Source: a virus. From it: 22,093 bases of DNA. Positions 1-6,159 of this stretch are shown piece after piece; position 1 is the first letter of the stretch, and each line of letters begins with the position of its first letter. The notes beneath the pieces are model-generated. The model saw only the letters and a list, made by a program, of their open reading frames with translations. It was not told the DNA's origin and searched no databases. The stretch is taken from positions 1-22,093 of the IMG/VR virus record IMGVR_UViG_3300020439_000093, one strand, 5' to 3'. Made by a program: the position numbers and the translations under genes.

Positions 1-693
1 CAGATAGACATAGTTATGGAATGGCAGAAAGAACTTGTTGGTTTTTCTGCTGAGAGTGCAACACTACACAAAAACATTTCTGCGTTACAAAAAGAAATCG
101 CTAACCTAAAAGAAGGTGATGGTGATCTCCAAGGCGCAAACGAAGAACTACAAAACTTTAGAGATGGTAAGGAAAAACTTCAAGAAGAGAAGTACCATCT
201 CAACACTGAGTATTCCTATCAACAAGTAACAGCAGAGTTACTTAGAGATCAAGGAATCAAGTCTAAGATTATTAAACAGTATCTACCTGTGATTAATCAA
301 TTGACCAATCAGTACCTACAGACACTAGACTTCTTTGTCCACTTTGATCTGGACGAGAGTTTTTCTGAAACCATACGATCTAGACATCGTGATGCGTTCT
401 CGTATGATTCATTCTCTGAGGGTGAGAAACAACGTATTGACTTATCGTTGTTGTTCACTTGGAGACAAATTGCGAAGATGAAGAATAGTGTAGCAACCAA
501 CCTACTGATCCTTGATGAGACATTTGATTCATCATTAGATGCAGAAGGGGTTGACAATTTGATGAAGATACTGTATACTCTTGGGGAAGATACAAATGTA
601 TTTGTAATTTCTCACAAGGGTGAGTTAGAGGATGCACAGTTTCAACGCAAAATCGAATTCATCAAAGAGAAAAACTTTAGTAAAATAAGATAG
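1..693 (+). CDS. 46: Recombination endonuclease subunit gp46 (SbcC/Rad50-like), 3' part only
   Basis: This is the C-terminal 230 residues of a T4 gp46-type SMC/Rad50 ATPase. The frame is open to the window edge, so the start lies upstream. The first ~70 residues are coiled-coil-like, rich in Glu, Lys and Leu. The C-terminal ATPase lobe carries the ABC signature SEGEKQR (about residues 139-145 of the fragment), Walker B LLILDE (168-173) and the H-loop histidine in VFVISHKGE. The N-terminal Walker A is outside the window. In T4, gp46 pairs with gp47 to resect DNA ends for recombination-dependent replication. The sliding clamp gene follows 9 nt after the stop, behind an AGGAG ribosome site, so the two are probably co-transcribed. 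Confidence 0.92.
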   Translation, partial: QIDIVMEWQKELVGFSAESATLHKNISALQKEIANLKEGDGDLQGANEELQNFRDGKEKLQEEKYHLNTEYSYQQVTAELLRDQGIKSKIIKQYLPVINQLTNQYLQTLDFFVHFDLDESFSETIRSRHRDAFSYDSFSEGEKQRIDLSLLFTWRQIAKMKNSVATNLLILDETFDSSLDAEGVDNLMKILYTLGEDTNVFVISHKGELEDAQFQRKIEFIKEKNFSKIR

Positions 694-702
694 GAGTATA
701 TT

Positions 703-1380
703 ATGGAATTGACTGATAAAACGTTGGAAGTTCTTAGGAACTACGCAACCATCAATCCAAATCTGGTGTTCTCAGAAGGGAATACTTTGAAAACAATCTC
801 AGTTGCTCGTAACGTGTTGAGTCAGACAACAGTGGAAGAATCCTTTCCTCAGTCGTTTGGTATCTATGATCTGAACGAGTTCTTGAGTGTACTGTCTCTT
901 GTTAACAAACCAAGACTGAAGTTTGAGACTGACTATGTTGTAGTCGGTGATTCAACTGGACGATCTGAGGTGAAATACTTTTACTCTGATCCTGATATGT
1001 TGACTTCACCAGCACAAGACATTGTTATGCCTGAAGCGGAAGTTAAATTTGTTATAGATACAGATACGTTGAGTCGAGTAAGGAAAGCGTCAGCTGCCCT
1101 TGGTCACAATGAAATGACTATCACACCAACTACGGGTGCGGTACGATTAACTATTGTTGATCCAAAAGATTCGACATCTAATGCATTCTCTATTGATGTA
1201 GAGGGTGAGTACCCCGAAGATGTAGACTTTAACTTTGTGGTTAACGTCAATAACATCAAAGTGGTTAATGAAGACTTCACTGTGAGTGTATCAAAGAAAC
1301 TGATATCTCAATGGAAGTCACAACAGTCTGCGATTGAATATTTCATCGCATTCGAAAAATCATCAACATATGGAGCATAA
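703..1380 (+). CDS. 45: DNA polymerase sliding clamp gp45
   Basis: The 225-residue product matches T4 gp45 (about 228 aa) in length and pattern. It has an N-terminal LRNYATINPNLVF block like T4's LKNFATINSGIM, the IYDLNEFLSVLSLVN segment (T4: IYDLNGFLGILSLVN), and NFVVNVNNIKV near the C-terminal third. The trimeric clamp tethers gp43 polymerase to DNA and, in T4, also activates late transcription. An AGGAG ribosome site (about 692-696) precedes the ATG. It lies between gp46 and a short overlapping gene; in T4 the order 46-45-44-62-regA-43 is also clustered. The stop TAA shares its last A with the next ATG. Confidence 0.95.
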   Translation: MELTDKTLEVLRNYATINPNLVFSEGNTLKTISVARNVLSQTTVEESFPQSFGIYDLNEFLSVLSLVNKPRLKFETDYVVVGDSTGRSEVKYFYSDPDMLTSPAQDIVMPEAEVKFVIDTDTLSRVRKASAALGHNEMTITPTTGAVRLTIVDPKDSTSNAFSIDVEGEYPEDVDFNFVVNVNNIKVVNEDFTVSVSKKLISQWKSQQSAIEYFIAFEKSSTYGA

Positions 1381-1595
1381 TGATGGCAAAAGCAGATAAA
1401 GATTATTCTGAATTGATTGACCTTGCAAACCGTGTCGCAAGATCAACTGTTGCTGTGGTGGACACTGTTGTACAACGTGGTGGATTTAAGGGTGAAGAAC
1501 TCTCTACTATCGGACAACTTCGTGACCAAGCAGTACAGATTGTTCAAATGGTTGAACAGGTACAAGGCGAAGAAGGACTTGAGGGAGACAAGTAG
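1380..1595 (+). CDS. Conserved small phage protein of unknown function (71 aa)
   Basis: This 71-residue protein starts at ATG 1380 (or the next ATG, 1383) in a one-base overlap with the gp45 stop, behind a GGAG motif. It is acidic and predicted largely helical, with a Val/Gln-rich centre (AVQIVQMVEQVQ) and no recognisable domain or membrane segment. Tight coupling to gp45 suggests translation together with the clamp, but the function is unknown. The stop codon TAG (1593-1595) sits in the loop and stem of a perfect hairpin (1583-1601). Confidence 0.75.
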   Translation: MMAKADKDYSELIDLANRVARSTVAVVDTVVQRGGFKGEELSTIGQLRDQAVQIVQMVEQVQGEEGLEGDK

Positions 1596-1601
1596 TCTCC
1601 C
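1583..1601 (+). other. Perfect 7-bp hairpin overlapping a stop codon
   Basis: GGGAGAC (1583-1589) pairs perfectly with GTCTCCC (1595-1601) around the five-base loop AAGTA. The TAG stop of the 71-aa gene (1593-1595) lies across the loop and the 3' arm. No U-run follows, so it is not a canonical intrinsic terminator. It may act as an attenuator, an mRNA 3'-end stabiliser, or a structure controlling the next gene. Confidence 0.55.
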
Positions 1602-1657
1602 CAACTTTCGTGTTATATAAGAAAACAAACAAATTAGTCGTAAACGAACACTTTGGT

Positions 1658-1951
1658 ATGTCTTGGTATGAAATTAAGACTTACTACAGTCCATCTAATC
1701 CATACGTGTACATTTGGTACAACAGTATGGAGAAGAAGTATTACATAGGTAGTACCAACGGTAAGACACAATCTTATACTCACAGTTCATCAAGAATGGA
1801 GTATTTTAATAATTTGGATGTACCGCCTTATATGCATAGAAGAATTCTCAAAGAGTTTACTGACCCCAAGGAATGTAAAGAGTTTGAGAAGAAAATAATA
1901 AGACAAAGACTGAGAAAAAATCCAAGTAGATACTACAACGTTTTTGCTTGA
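1658..1951 (+). CDS. GIY-YIG domain nuclease, possibly a free-standing homing endonuclease
   Basis: The product has the two GIY-YIG hallmark strands (VYIWYN and YYIGSTNG), a downstream Arg (SSRMEYF), a helix with the candidate catalytic Glu (ECKEFEKKII) and a terminal YYN that fits the conserved Asn. From ATG 1658 it is 97 residues, essentially the nuclease domain alone. An upstream GTG at 1610 would give 113 residues. Neither start has a clear ribosome site; I prefer 1658 because the conserved-looking sequence begins there. It sits between gp45 and gp44, which are adjacent in T4, so it may be an intruding mobile gene. Its TGA stop (1949-1951) lies inside the -35 box of the gp44 promoter. Homing activity is inferred only. 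Confidence 0.7.
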   Translation: MSWYEIKTYYSPSNPYVYIWYNSMEKKYYIGSTNGKTQSYTHSSSRMEYFNNLDVPPYMHRRILKEFTDPKECKEFEKKIIRQRLRKNPSRYYNVFA

Positions 1952-1976
1952 CATTACCGTCTAGATACTGTATACT
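1948..1976 (+). promoter_or_regulatory. Sigma70-type promoter upstream of gp44
   Basis: Consensus -35 TTGACA (1948-1953), a 17-bp spacer and -10 TATACT (1971-1976). The predicted start is near 1983, giving a ~20-nt leader that contains the GGAG ribosome site at 1994-1997. The upstream gene's TGA stop (1949-1951) lies within the -35 hexamer. Confidence 0.85.
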
Positions 1977-2003
1977 AGATGTAATTTTATTATGGAGACT
2001 CGT

Positions 2004-2939
2004 ATGAGTAATGAATTCTTGTGGGTAGAGAAATATCGTCCCCAAACAATTGAAGACTGTATCCTTCCCGATACACTTAAGCAAACATTTCAAAAAATCG
2101 TAGACGGTGGTGAACTCCCGAATATGATGTTCACTGGTACAGCGGGTCTTGGTAAGACCACTGTTGCACGTGCATTATGTAATCAACTCAACCTTGATCA
2201 TATTGTAATCAATGGATCGGAAGAGGGGAACATCGACACTCTACGTGGAAAGATTAAACAGTTCGCCTCGTCTGTATCTCTCTCTGGGGGTTACAAAGTT
2301 GTAATCCTAGACGAGGCGGACTACCTCAATCCCCAATCTACACAACCCGCACTACGTGGATTCATCGAAGAGTTCAGTCGTAACTGTAGATTCATCCTAA
2401 CTTGTAACTTCAAGAATCGTATCATTGAACCACTACACTCTCGTTGTGGTGTATATGAATTCAACACAACCAAATCAGAGATGCAAGGATTGTGTGGTTC
2501 TTTTATGAAACGTCTACAGAACATCTTGTCTCAAGAGAAAGTAGATTTCAAGAATGAGGTACTTGCAGAAGTTATATCTAAGTATGCCCCTGATTGGAGA
2601 CGCATACTGAATGAAACCCAACGTAACAGTATCAGTGGTAGATTGACTGTCGATGCGTTAGTCAGTGACAATGATCAATACTCTGATTTGTACAAACATC
2701 TCAAGAACAAAGACTTCAAGAAGATGCGATCTTGGGTAGTCAACAACATTGATGTCGAACCCGCATCGATATTCCGTGGCATATATAATACTATGAACGG
2801 TAACGTCCAATCAACATCAATCCCTCAACTTGTGTTGATCCTCGCTGATTATCAATACAAGAATGCATTTGTAGCAGATCACGAACTGAATCTAGTTGCT
2901 TGTTTGACGGAAGTGATGGCAAACGTTGAATTCAAATGA
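2004..2939 (+). CDS. 44: Clamp loader large subunit gp44 (AAA+ ATPase)
   Basis: This 311-residue RFC-type AAA+ ATPase loads the gp45 clamp onto primer-template junctions together with gp62. It has EKYRPQTIEDCILP at the N-terminus, Walker A GTAGLGKTT (45-53), Walker B VVILDEAD (99-106), sensor 1 ILTCNFKNRI (131-140) and the SRC arginine-finger motif (146-148). T4 gp44 is 319 aa. I chose ATG 2004 because GGAG at 1994-1997 is six bases upstream; an in-frame ATG at 1992 would add four residues but overlaps the predicted leader. It has its own consensus promoter and is separated from gp62 by four other genes. Confidence 0.95.
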   Translation: MSNEFLWVEKYRPQTIEDCILPDTLKQTFQKIVDGGELPNMMFTGTAGLGKTTVARALCNQLNLDHIVINGSEEGNIDTLRGKIKQFASSVSLSGGYKVVILDEADYLNPQSTQPALRGFIEEFSRNCRFILTCNFKNRIIEPLHSRCGVYEFNTTKSEMQGLCGSFMKRLQNILSQEKVDFKNEVLAEVISKYAPDWRRILNETQRNSISGRLTVDALVSDNDQYSDLYKHLKNKDFKKMRSWVVNNIDVEPASIFRGIYNTMNGNVQSTSIPQLVLILADYQYKNAFVADHELNLVACLTEVMANVEFK

Positions 2940-2954
2940 GAAAAGGAAAAAACG

Positions 2955-3200
2955 ATGAGTAAAGATCGATTTCATTTAGAACAATCTATTATGGAATGTT
3001 GGAATGTCACTGACGATATTAATATGGTGACCGAACATTTTATGGATAGTCCTAAGTGGGAACATATACCACCTGATGTTGCGGATGCTATATGTAACAA
3101 GTATCTTGGTATCAAGGAACTGTACGACATTCGTTTCCAAAGGTTGTGGGATACCTTTCTAGAATGTTTCGATTTAGATGTAGAAAATGACCGAATTTGA
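2955..3200 (+). CDS. Conserved small phage protein of unknown function (81 aa)
   Basis: This 81-residue acidic, aromatic-rich protein starts with MSKDRFHLEQSIMECWNVTDD. That opening closely resembles a short hypothetical protein I associate with the replication region of marine T4-like phages. It lies 15 nt after gp44, behind a purine-rich AAAGGAAAAA ribosome site. No catalytic motif, signal peptide or membrane segment is visible. The position between gp44 and dCMP deaminase suggests early expression with the replisome. Confidence 0.8.
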   Translation: MSKDRFHLEQSIMECWNVTDDINMVTEHFMDSPKWEHIPPDVADAICNKYLGIKELYDIRFQRLWDTFLECFDLDVENDRI

Positions 3201-3369
3201 AATGGTAAAAGAGTTACTAGAGGACTATGACGTTCCTGATAATGTAATACACACTATTGTTATGAGAATGTGGGATCGTACTGGTACTGAACACCAACCC
3301 ATTTCTTTAAAACTTGATGGTGGTGAATGGAAACCTATACAACTGGAGTTATTTGATGATGAGTGCTGA
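3187..3369 (+). CDS. Small hypothetical protein (60 aa)
   Basis: This 60-residue acidic protein fills the space between two confident genes. It overlaps the upstream gene by 14 nt and the dCMP deaminase start by 14 nt. No domain is recognised. ATG 3187 has only a weak purine-rich site, and the in-frame ATG at 3202 just after the upstream stop is an alternative. The C-terminal LDGGEWKPIQLELFDDEC is strongly acidic. It is probably translated by coupling. Confidence 0.6.
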   Translation: MTEFEMVKELLEDYDVPDNVIHTIVMRMWDRTGTEHQPISLKLDGGEWKPIQLELFDDEC

Positions 3370-3775
3370 TAAGTGGGACTTTGCACATATGGAAGCTGCT
3401 AAAGTCTATGCAAAACTATCTCACGCAAAACGGTTAAAGGTTGGGTGTGTTATTGTAAGAGATAAACGTATTATCTCTATTGGTTATAATGGTATGCCTG
3501 CTGGTTGGGATAATGAGTGTGAAGAAGAAGGTGTTACCAAACCTGAAGTGTTACACGCAGAAACTAATGCACTCGCTAAGGTCGCAAGTTCACACGAATC
3601 TTGTAGGGGTGCAGAACTCTATTGTACACACTCACCGTGTTTGGATTGTGCTAAACTAATATATCAAGCAGGAATTGTAAAAGTGTTCTTCGCTGAAGAG
3701 TATAAAAGTCGGGACGGAATAGAGTTTCTATTACGTTCTGGTGTTGAGGTATCTAGACTTGAAACCAGTCAGTAA
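3356..3775 (+). CDS. cd: dCMP deaminase
   Basis: This zinc-dependent deaminase converts dCMP to dUMP, feeding thymidylate synthesis. The zinc motif is complete: HAE at 67-69 (H67, catalytic E69) and PCLDC with C95 and C98. The N-terminal half has the fold's VGCVIVRDKRIISIGYNG strand. At 139 aa it is shorter than T4 Cd (193 aa). ATG 3356 is chosen because GGAG at 3345-3348 is seven bases upstream; ATG 3359 is possible, and a GTG further upstream would add non-homologous residues. It works logically with ThyX (17832-18551). It overlaps the genes on both sides. Confidence 0.93.
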   Translation: MMSADKWDFAHMEAAKVYAKLSHAKRLKVGCVIVRDKRIISIGYNGMPAGWDNECEEEGVTKPEVLHAETNALAKVASSHESCRGAELYCTHSPCLDCAKLIYQAGIVKVFFAEEYKSRDGIEFLLRSGVEVSRLETSQ

Positions 3776-4442
3776 AAAAATTCAGTTCGAAAATTTCGTA
3801 AATAATAGGCGATGGAAAGATATAAGTCCAGCGAATAATATTTTGTATTTTCCTAATAACATAGACATTCGTATCTGTCCTAAAAATGGGATGACCACTT
3901 TAAAAGAAGCGTTGAAAAAAAGCATTGGTAGAGTTGATTACGAAGGAGACAAACACGATACGGGTACTGTGTCATTTAGACTCAATCAAATTAAAAAATA
4001 CGCATATGGCCCAGAACAACCCTTTCGAAAAGGTTCTACTCGAATTGCTGTAAAACGTGATCCTGTAGAGCGTTTTACCTCGGCGTGTGAGTATCTTGCT
4101 CGCAATAGAGAAAAGTTTGTGAAACACGGTATTAATTACCCTGAGTTAAAAGAAGATTTGCGATCAGTGATCGGTGAGGTTGTGGACGGTTCGGTTAAAA
4201 ACGAACACTTTTTTTCTCAATCATATTTTATGGGCAATATCTATGACTATGACCTTGTATATGATCTTGATGATATGACTAAACTTTTAGAATTTCTAGC
4301 GAAATCTACAGGAATCGATAGGTTAAAATCCATCTGGGAAAACAAAACCAAAGATAAACTATACGATGATATATTGACAGAAAGTGATGCACGTGATATA
4401 ATGCGACTTTATAAAAAAGACTATGATAATGGATGGCACTAA
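3759..4442 (+). CDS. Sulfotransferase-family-like protein
   Basis: This protein of about 227 aa resembles PAPS-dependent carbohydrate sulfotransferases. It has a 5'-phosphosulfate-loop-like segment RICPKNGMTTL (about 38-48), a 3'-phosphate-binding segment VKRDPVERFTSACEYLA (with R100 and S108), HFFSQSYFMG, and the terminal LYKKDYDNG that resembles the family's (Y/F)xxDY ending. The loop has Lys-Asn-Gly-Met in place of the usual Lys-(T/S)-Gly/Ala-(S/T), which may matter for activity. The start is not ATG: TTG 3759 has GAGG nine bases upstream, and GTG 3741 is the longer alternative. It overlaps dCMP deaminase by 17 nt and ends in gp62. The acceptor is unknown. Confidence 0.65.
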   Translation: MKPVSKKIQFENFVNNRRWKDISPANNILYFPNNIDIRICPKNGMTTLKEALKKSIGRVDYEGDKHDTGTVSFRLNQIKKYAYGPEQPFRKGSTRIAVKRDPVERFTSACEYLARNREKFVKHGINYPELKEDLRSVIGEVVDGSVKNEHFFSQSYFMGNIYDYDLVYDLDDMTKLLEFLAKSTGIDRLKSIWENKTKDKLYDDILTESDARDIMRLYKKDYDNGWH

Positions 4443-4822
4443 TGACACCCTTTGATTATTTAAACACAATTAACTATTCCAAGAAGGATATTATGGTAAC
4501 TCCCGAAGATGAGTCCGTATACAATCCTTTCTTGATCAATCGTAGTCTTTCTTATTTTAGTGACACAGCAATTATCGCTAATGAGATGAATCGTTATCAC
4601 CACCTAGATAACATTCTACAATATCACTTTTTTATAAATATAATTAGAAAGCGGAAACGCTTCTCTAAATGGATTAAACAAGAACTAGAAAATGATATTG
4701 AAGTGGTGAAAGAGTATTATGGATATAGCAACGAGAAAGCTAGACAAGTCCTTCCGTTACTTACACCAGATCAGATCAATATAATAAGGAATAAGGTGAA
4801 CAAAGGTGGAAGAAGAAAATAA
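4442..4822 (+). CDS. 62: Clamp loader small subunit gp62
   Basis: This 126-residue protein matches the short gp62 form I associate with marine T4-like phages. It has TPFDYLNTIN at the start, YNPFLINRSLSYF, a MNRYHHLDNILQYHFF helix, and RKRKRFSKWIK, which corresponds to T4 gp62's RGKRYGKWAK. T4 gp62 is 187 aa. It lacks ATPase motifs, as expected, because gp62 is the structural partner of gp44. ATG 4442 is embedded in the upstream stop (TAATG); ATG 4433 is an alternative adding three residues. A TATAAATA string at 4633-4640 within the gene is probably coincidental. It is followed by RegA, as in T4. Confidence 0.85.
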   Translation: MTPFDYLNTINYSKKDIMVTPEDESVYNPFLINRSLSYFSDTAIIANEMNRYHHLDNILQYHFFINIIRKRKRFSKWIKQELENDIEVVKEYYGYSNEKARQVLPLLTPDQINIIRNKVNKGGRRK

Positions 4823-4847
4823 TTTAGTATCGTGGAATCCAGCGTCT

Positions 4848-5219
4848 ATGCTGGAGATCAGTCTTTCAGAACCAGATGACTTTCTTAAGATTCGAGAAAC
4901 GCTGACTCGTATTGGTGTCGCATCTCGAAAAGAAAAGAAGTTATTTCAATCGTGTCATATACTACATAAACAAGGAAGGTACTTTATCGTACACTTCAAG
5001 GAGTTGTTTATGTTGGATGGTAAAAAAGCAAACCTAGAAAAGTCAGACGTAGAGAGACGTAACACTATCGCAACACTGTTAAGTGATTGGGGTTTACTAG
5101 AGATTCAGAACAAAGAAGTTGCACAAGATTGTGCTCCTCTTAGAACAATAAAGATCATTGGTTTTAAAGAGAAGGATGAATGGGAGTTATGTCCCAAATA
5201 CAATATTGGTAATAAATGA
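4848..5219 (+). CDS. regA: RegA translational repressor
   Basis: This 123-residue protein is a clear orthologue of T4 RegA (122 aa). Matching segments include DDFLKIRETLTRIGVASRKEK, LFQSCHILHKQGRYFIVHFKE, ERRNTIATLLSDWGLLEI and the C-terminal EWELCPKYNIGN (T4: EWKLVPKYTIGN). RegA binds around the start codons of early mRNAs, including in T4 those of the clamp-loader and clamp genes and its own. The start is set by alignment with T4 (MIEITL against MLEISL). A GTG at 4806 would add 14 residues and overlap gp62. No strong ribosome site is seen at 4848, which would suit weak, autoregulated initiation. Confidence 0.95.
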   Translation: MLEISLSEPDDFLKIRETLTRIGVASRKEKKLFQSCHILHKQGRYFIVHFKELFMLDGKKANLEKSDVERRNTIATLLSDWGLLEIQNKEVAQDCAPLRTIKIIGFKEKDEWELCPKYNIGNK

Positions 5220-5797
5220 TTGAGATATGGCAGCAGAATGTAGACCAGATCAGAAAGAAGAGAGTCTTCTGGGGTAGACACGATAGTGATGAACTTCGCA
5301 ATTACTCTTGGGATAAACTCATCGATATGGTCGATACACATTCACAAGATGATTACGATTGGAACAGAGAAAAACAACGTCTGGGGTTAAACGCATTTCA
5401 CCGCCGAGGTTCTGCACCTAAATTTGCACATAGTATAGTTAGTGCAATGGAGAAGTTCTTTATTGACGATCATAAAGACGCTCATACCAAAGAAGAATAT
5501 GATAAGGGCCCACAACAGATAACTAACATCGCATTCTGTGGTTTCGGTCAATATTCTGGATCATATCCTAGACACAAAGATTCTATGGACGTGTTCTTAT
5601 ACCAAGTCTTGAATAAGTGTAAGATCACTATCGGATATACCGAAGAACCTTCAGATGATGATATGGTTGAGGTGTTACACCCAGGCTCATTCGTATGGAT
5701 ACCAAGAGGAACTTGGCATCAACTTGAACCAGATGTTTCTAGAGTTACTTTTAGTTTCGGTGTGGAAGGGGATACTGATCCCGCTACTTACGTCTGA
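5216..5797 (+). CDS. JmjC/cupin-type Fe(II)/2OG oxygenase-like protein
   Basis: This 193-residue protein has a C-terminal double-stranded beta-helix like the cupin/JmjC hydroxylases. The metal triad appears intact: H120-K-D122 in YPRHKDSMDVFLYQV, then H168 in PGSFVWIPRGTWHQL, with R176 downstream. Spacing and surrounding sequence resemble bacterial RoxA-type ribosomal oxygenases, but the N-terminal ~100 residues are unlike them and the C-terminal winged helix is missing. The substrate is unknown. The start ATG overlaps RegA's TGA (ATGA). The 3' end overlaps the convergent minus-strand gene by 10 nt. It is one of three DSBH proteins in the window. Confidence 0.65.
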   Translation: MIEIWQQNVDQIRKKRVFWGRHDSDELRNYSWDKLIDMVDTHSQDDYDWNREKQRLGLNAFHRRGSAPKFAHSIVSAMEKFFIDDHKDAHTKEEYDKGPQQITNIAFCGFGQYSGSYPRHKDSMDVFLYQVLNKCKITIGYTEEPSDDDMVEVLHPGSFVWIPRGTWHQLEPDVSRVTFSFGVEGDTDPATYV

Positions 5798-5994
5798 GTT
5801 GTATAAACTATATTAATACCACGTCTAGTCAACTCATTTCTTACTTTCTGTTTGATCTTTGGTTTCGCACTGGAACTATTCAAATAATCAATCAGTTCTT
5901 GTTTGGGAGTTGTCTTCATATAGTAGTGTTCTATAGATGTTTTCTTAGTTTGTCTATCTATCTTAGTTGCACTAGGTTTAAATTTTATGGGCAA
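5788..5994 (-). CDS. Conserved small phage protein on the minus strand (68 aa)
   Basis: This is the only gene I can support on the minus strand. The start is a TTG at 5994-5992, five bases after an AGGAG site (CTCCT at 6000-6004 on plus), giving MPIKFKPSATKIDRQTKKTS at the N-terminus. It continues with a conserved-looking TPKQELIDYLNSSS and a basic KIKQKVRNELTRRGI helix. The pattern resembles short hypothetical proteins in marine T4-like phages. It is strongly basic, which suggests nucleic-acid contact. It converges on the JmjC-like gene with a 10-nt 3' overlap and diverges from hsp20. A longer ATG frame from 6048 would run through the hsp20 promoter and is less likely. Confidence 0.7.
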   Translation of the reverse strand: MPIKFKPSATKIDRQTKKTSIEHYYMKTTPKQELIDYLNSSSAKPKIKQKVRNELTRRGINIVYTTQT

Positions 5995-6011
5995 TATTTC
6001 TCCTGTTTTGC

Positions 6012-6040
6012 TTGACAATTTATGGCAAATCGCATATAAT
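6012..6040 (+). promoter_or_regulatory. Perfect consensus sigma70 promoter for hsp20
   Basis: TTGACA (6012-6017), exactly 17 bp, TATAAT (6035-6040): a full consensus match. The predicted start is near 6047, giving a leader of about 110 nt before hsp20, the longest in the window. The promoter lies in the divergent space just upstream of the minus-strand gene's ribosome site. Confidence 0.9.
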
Positions 6041-6063
6041 ATATACAATTTACTAAAAAAGTC

Positions 6064-6159
6064 TTGATTTTAAAGAATCAATACTTATATATAGTAATAG
6101 GAAATGCCGTAGGTTCGGGTTTCCGATTAATCTTGCTTAATAATAGGAGATAGAAAATG
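6064..6159 (+). promoter_or_regulatory. Structured hsp20 leader, ROSE-like RNA thermometer candidate
   Basis: The leader can fold into three successive hairpins. Hairpin 1 is TTGATT (6064-6069) with AATCAA (6076-6081). Hairpin 2 is GGAAA (6100-6104) with TTTCC (6120-6124), with an inner CCG/CGG. Hairpin 3 pairs ATCTTGCT (6130-6137) with the ribosome site region AGGAGAT (6145-6151), leaving G6135 bulged or mispaired and a seven-base loop. The TTGCT against AGGA arrangement is the hallmark of ROSE thermometers, which control small heat-shock genes in bacteria by hiding the Shine-Dalgarno sequence. Folding was done by eye; no energy was calculated. Confidence 0.5.

Noticed and set aside
1857-2093. 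Minus-strand 78-aa frame over the gp44 start
   Set aside because: It overlaps the gp44 promoter and coding region, has no ribosome site and shows shadow-like composition.
3314-3355. Upstream GTG start for dCMP deaminase
   Set aside because: Those residues read out of the preceding gene and do not resemble the family; ATG 3356 has a GGAG site.
4633-4640. TATAAATA as a second late promoter
   Set aside because: It lies inside gp62, with its in-frame codons needed for the protein and no gene start close downstream. AT-rich chance is likelier.
5995-6048. ATG-start extension of the minus-strand gene to 6048
   Set aside because: It would run through the hsp20 promoter, and its added N-terminus looks non-coding. 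The TTG at 5994 has a proper AGGAG.
6100-6130. Possible tRNA fragment, because GGTTCGGG resembles a T-arm
   Set aside because: No T-stem pairing, no acceptor or anticodon arms nearby, and the bases fit better as hairpin 2 of the hsp20 leader.
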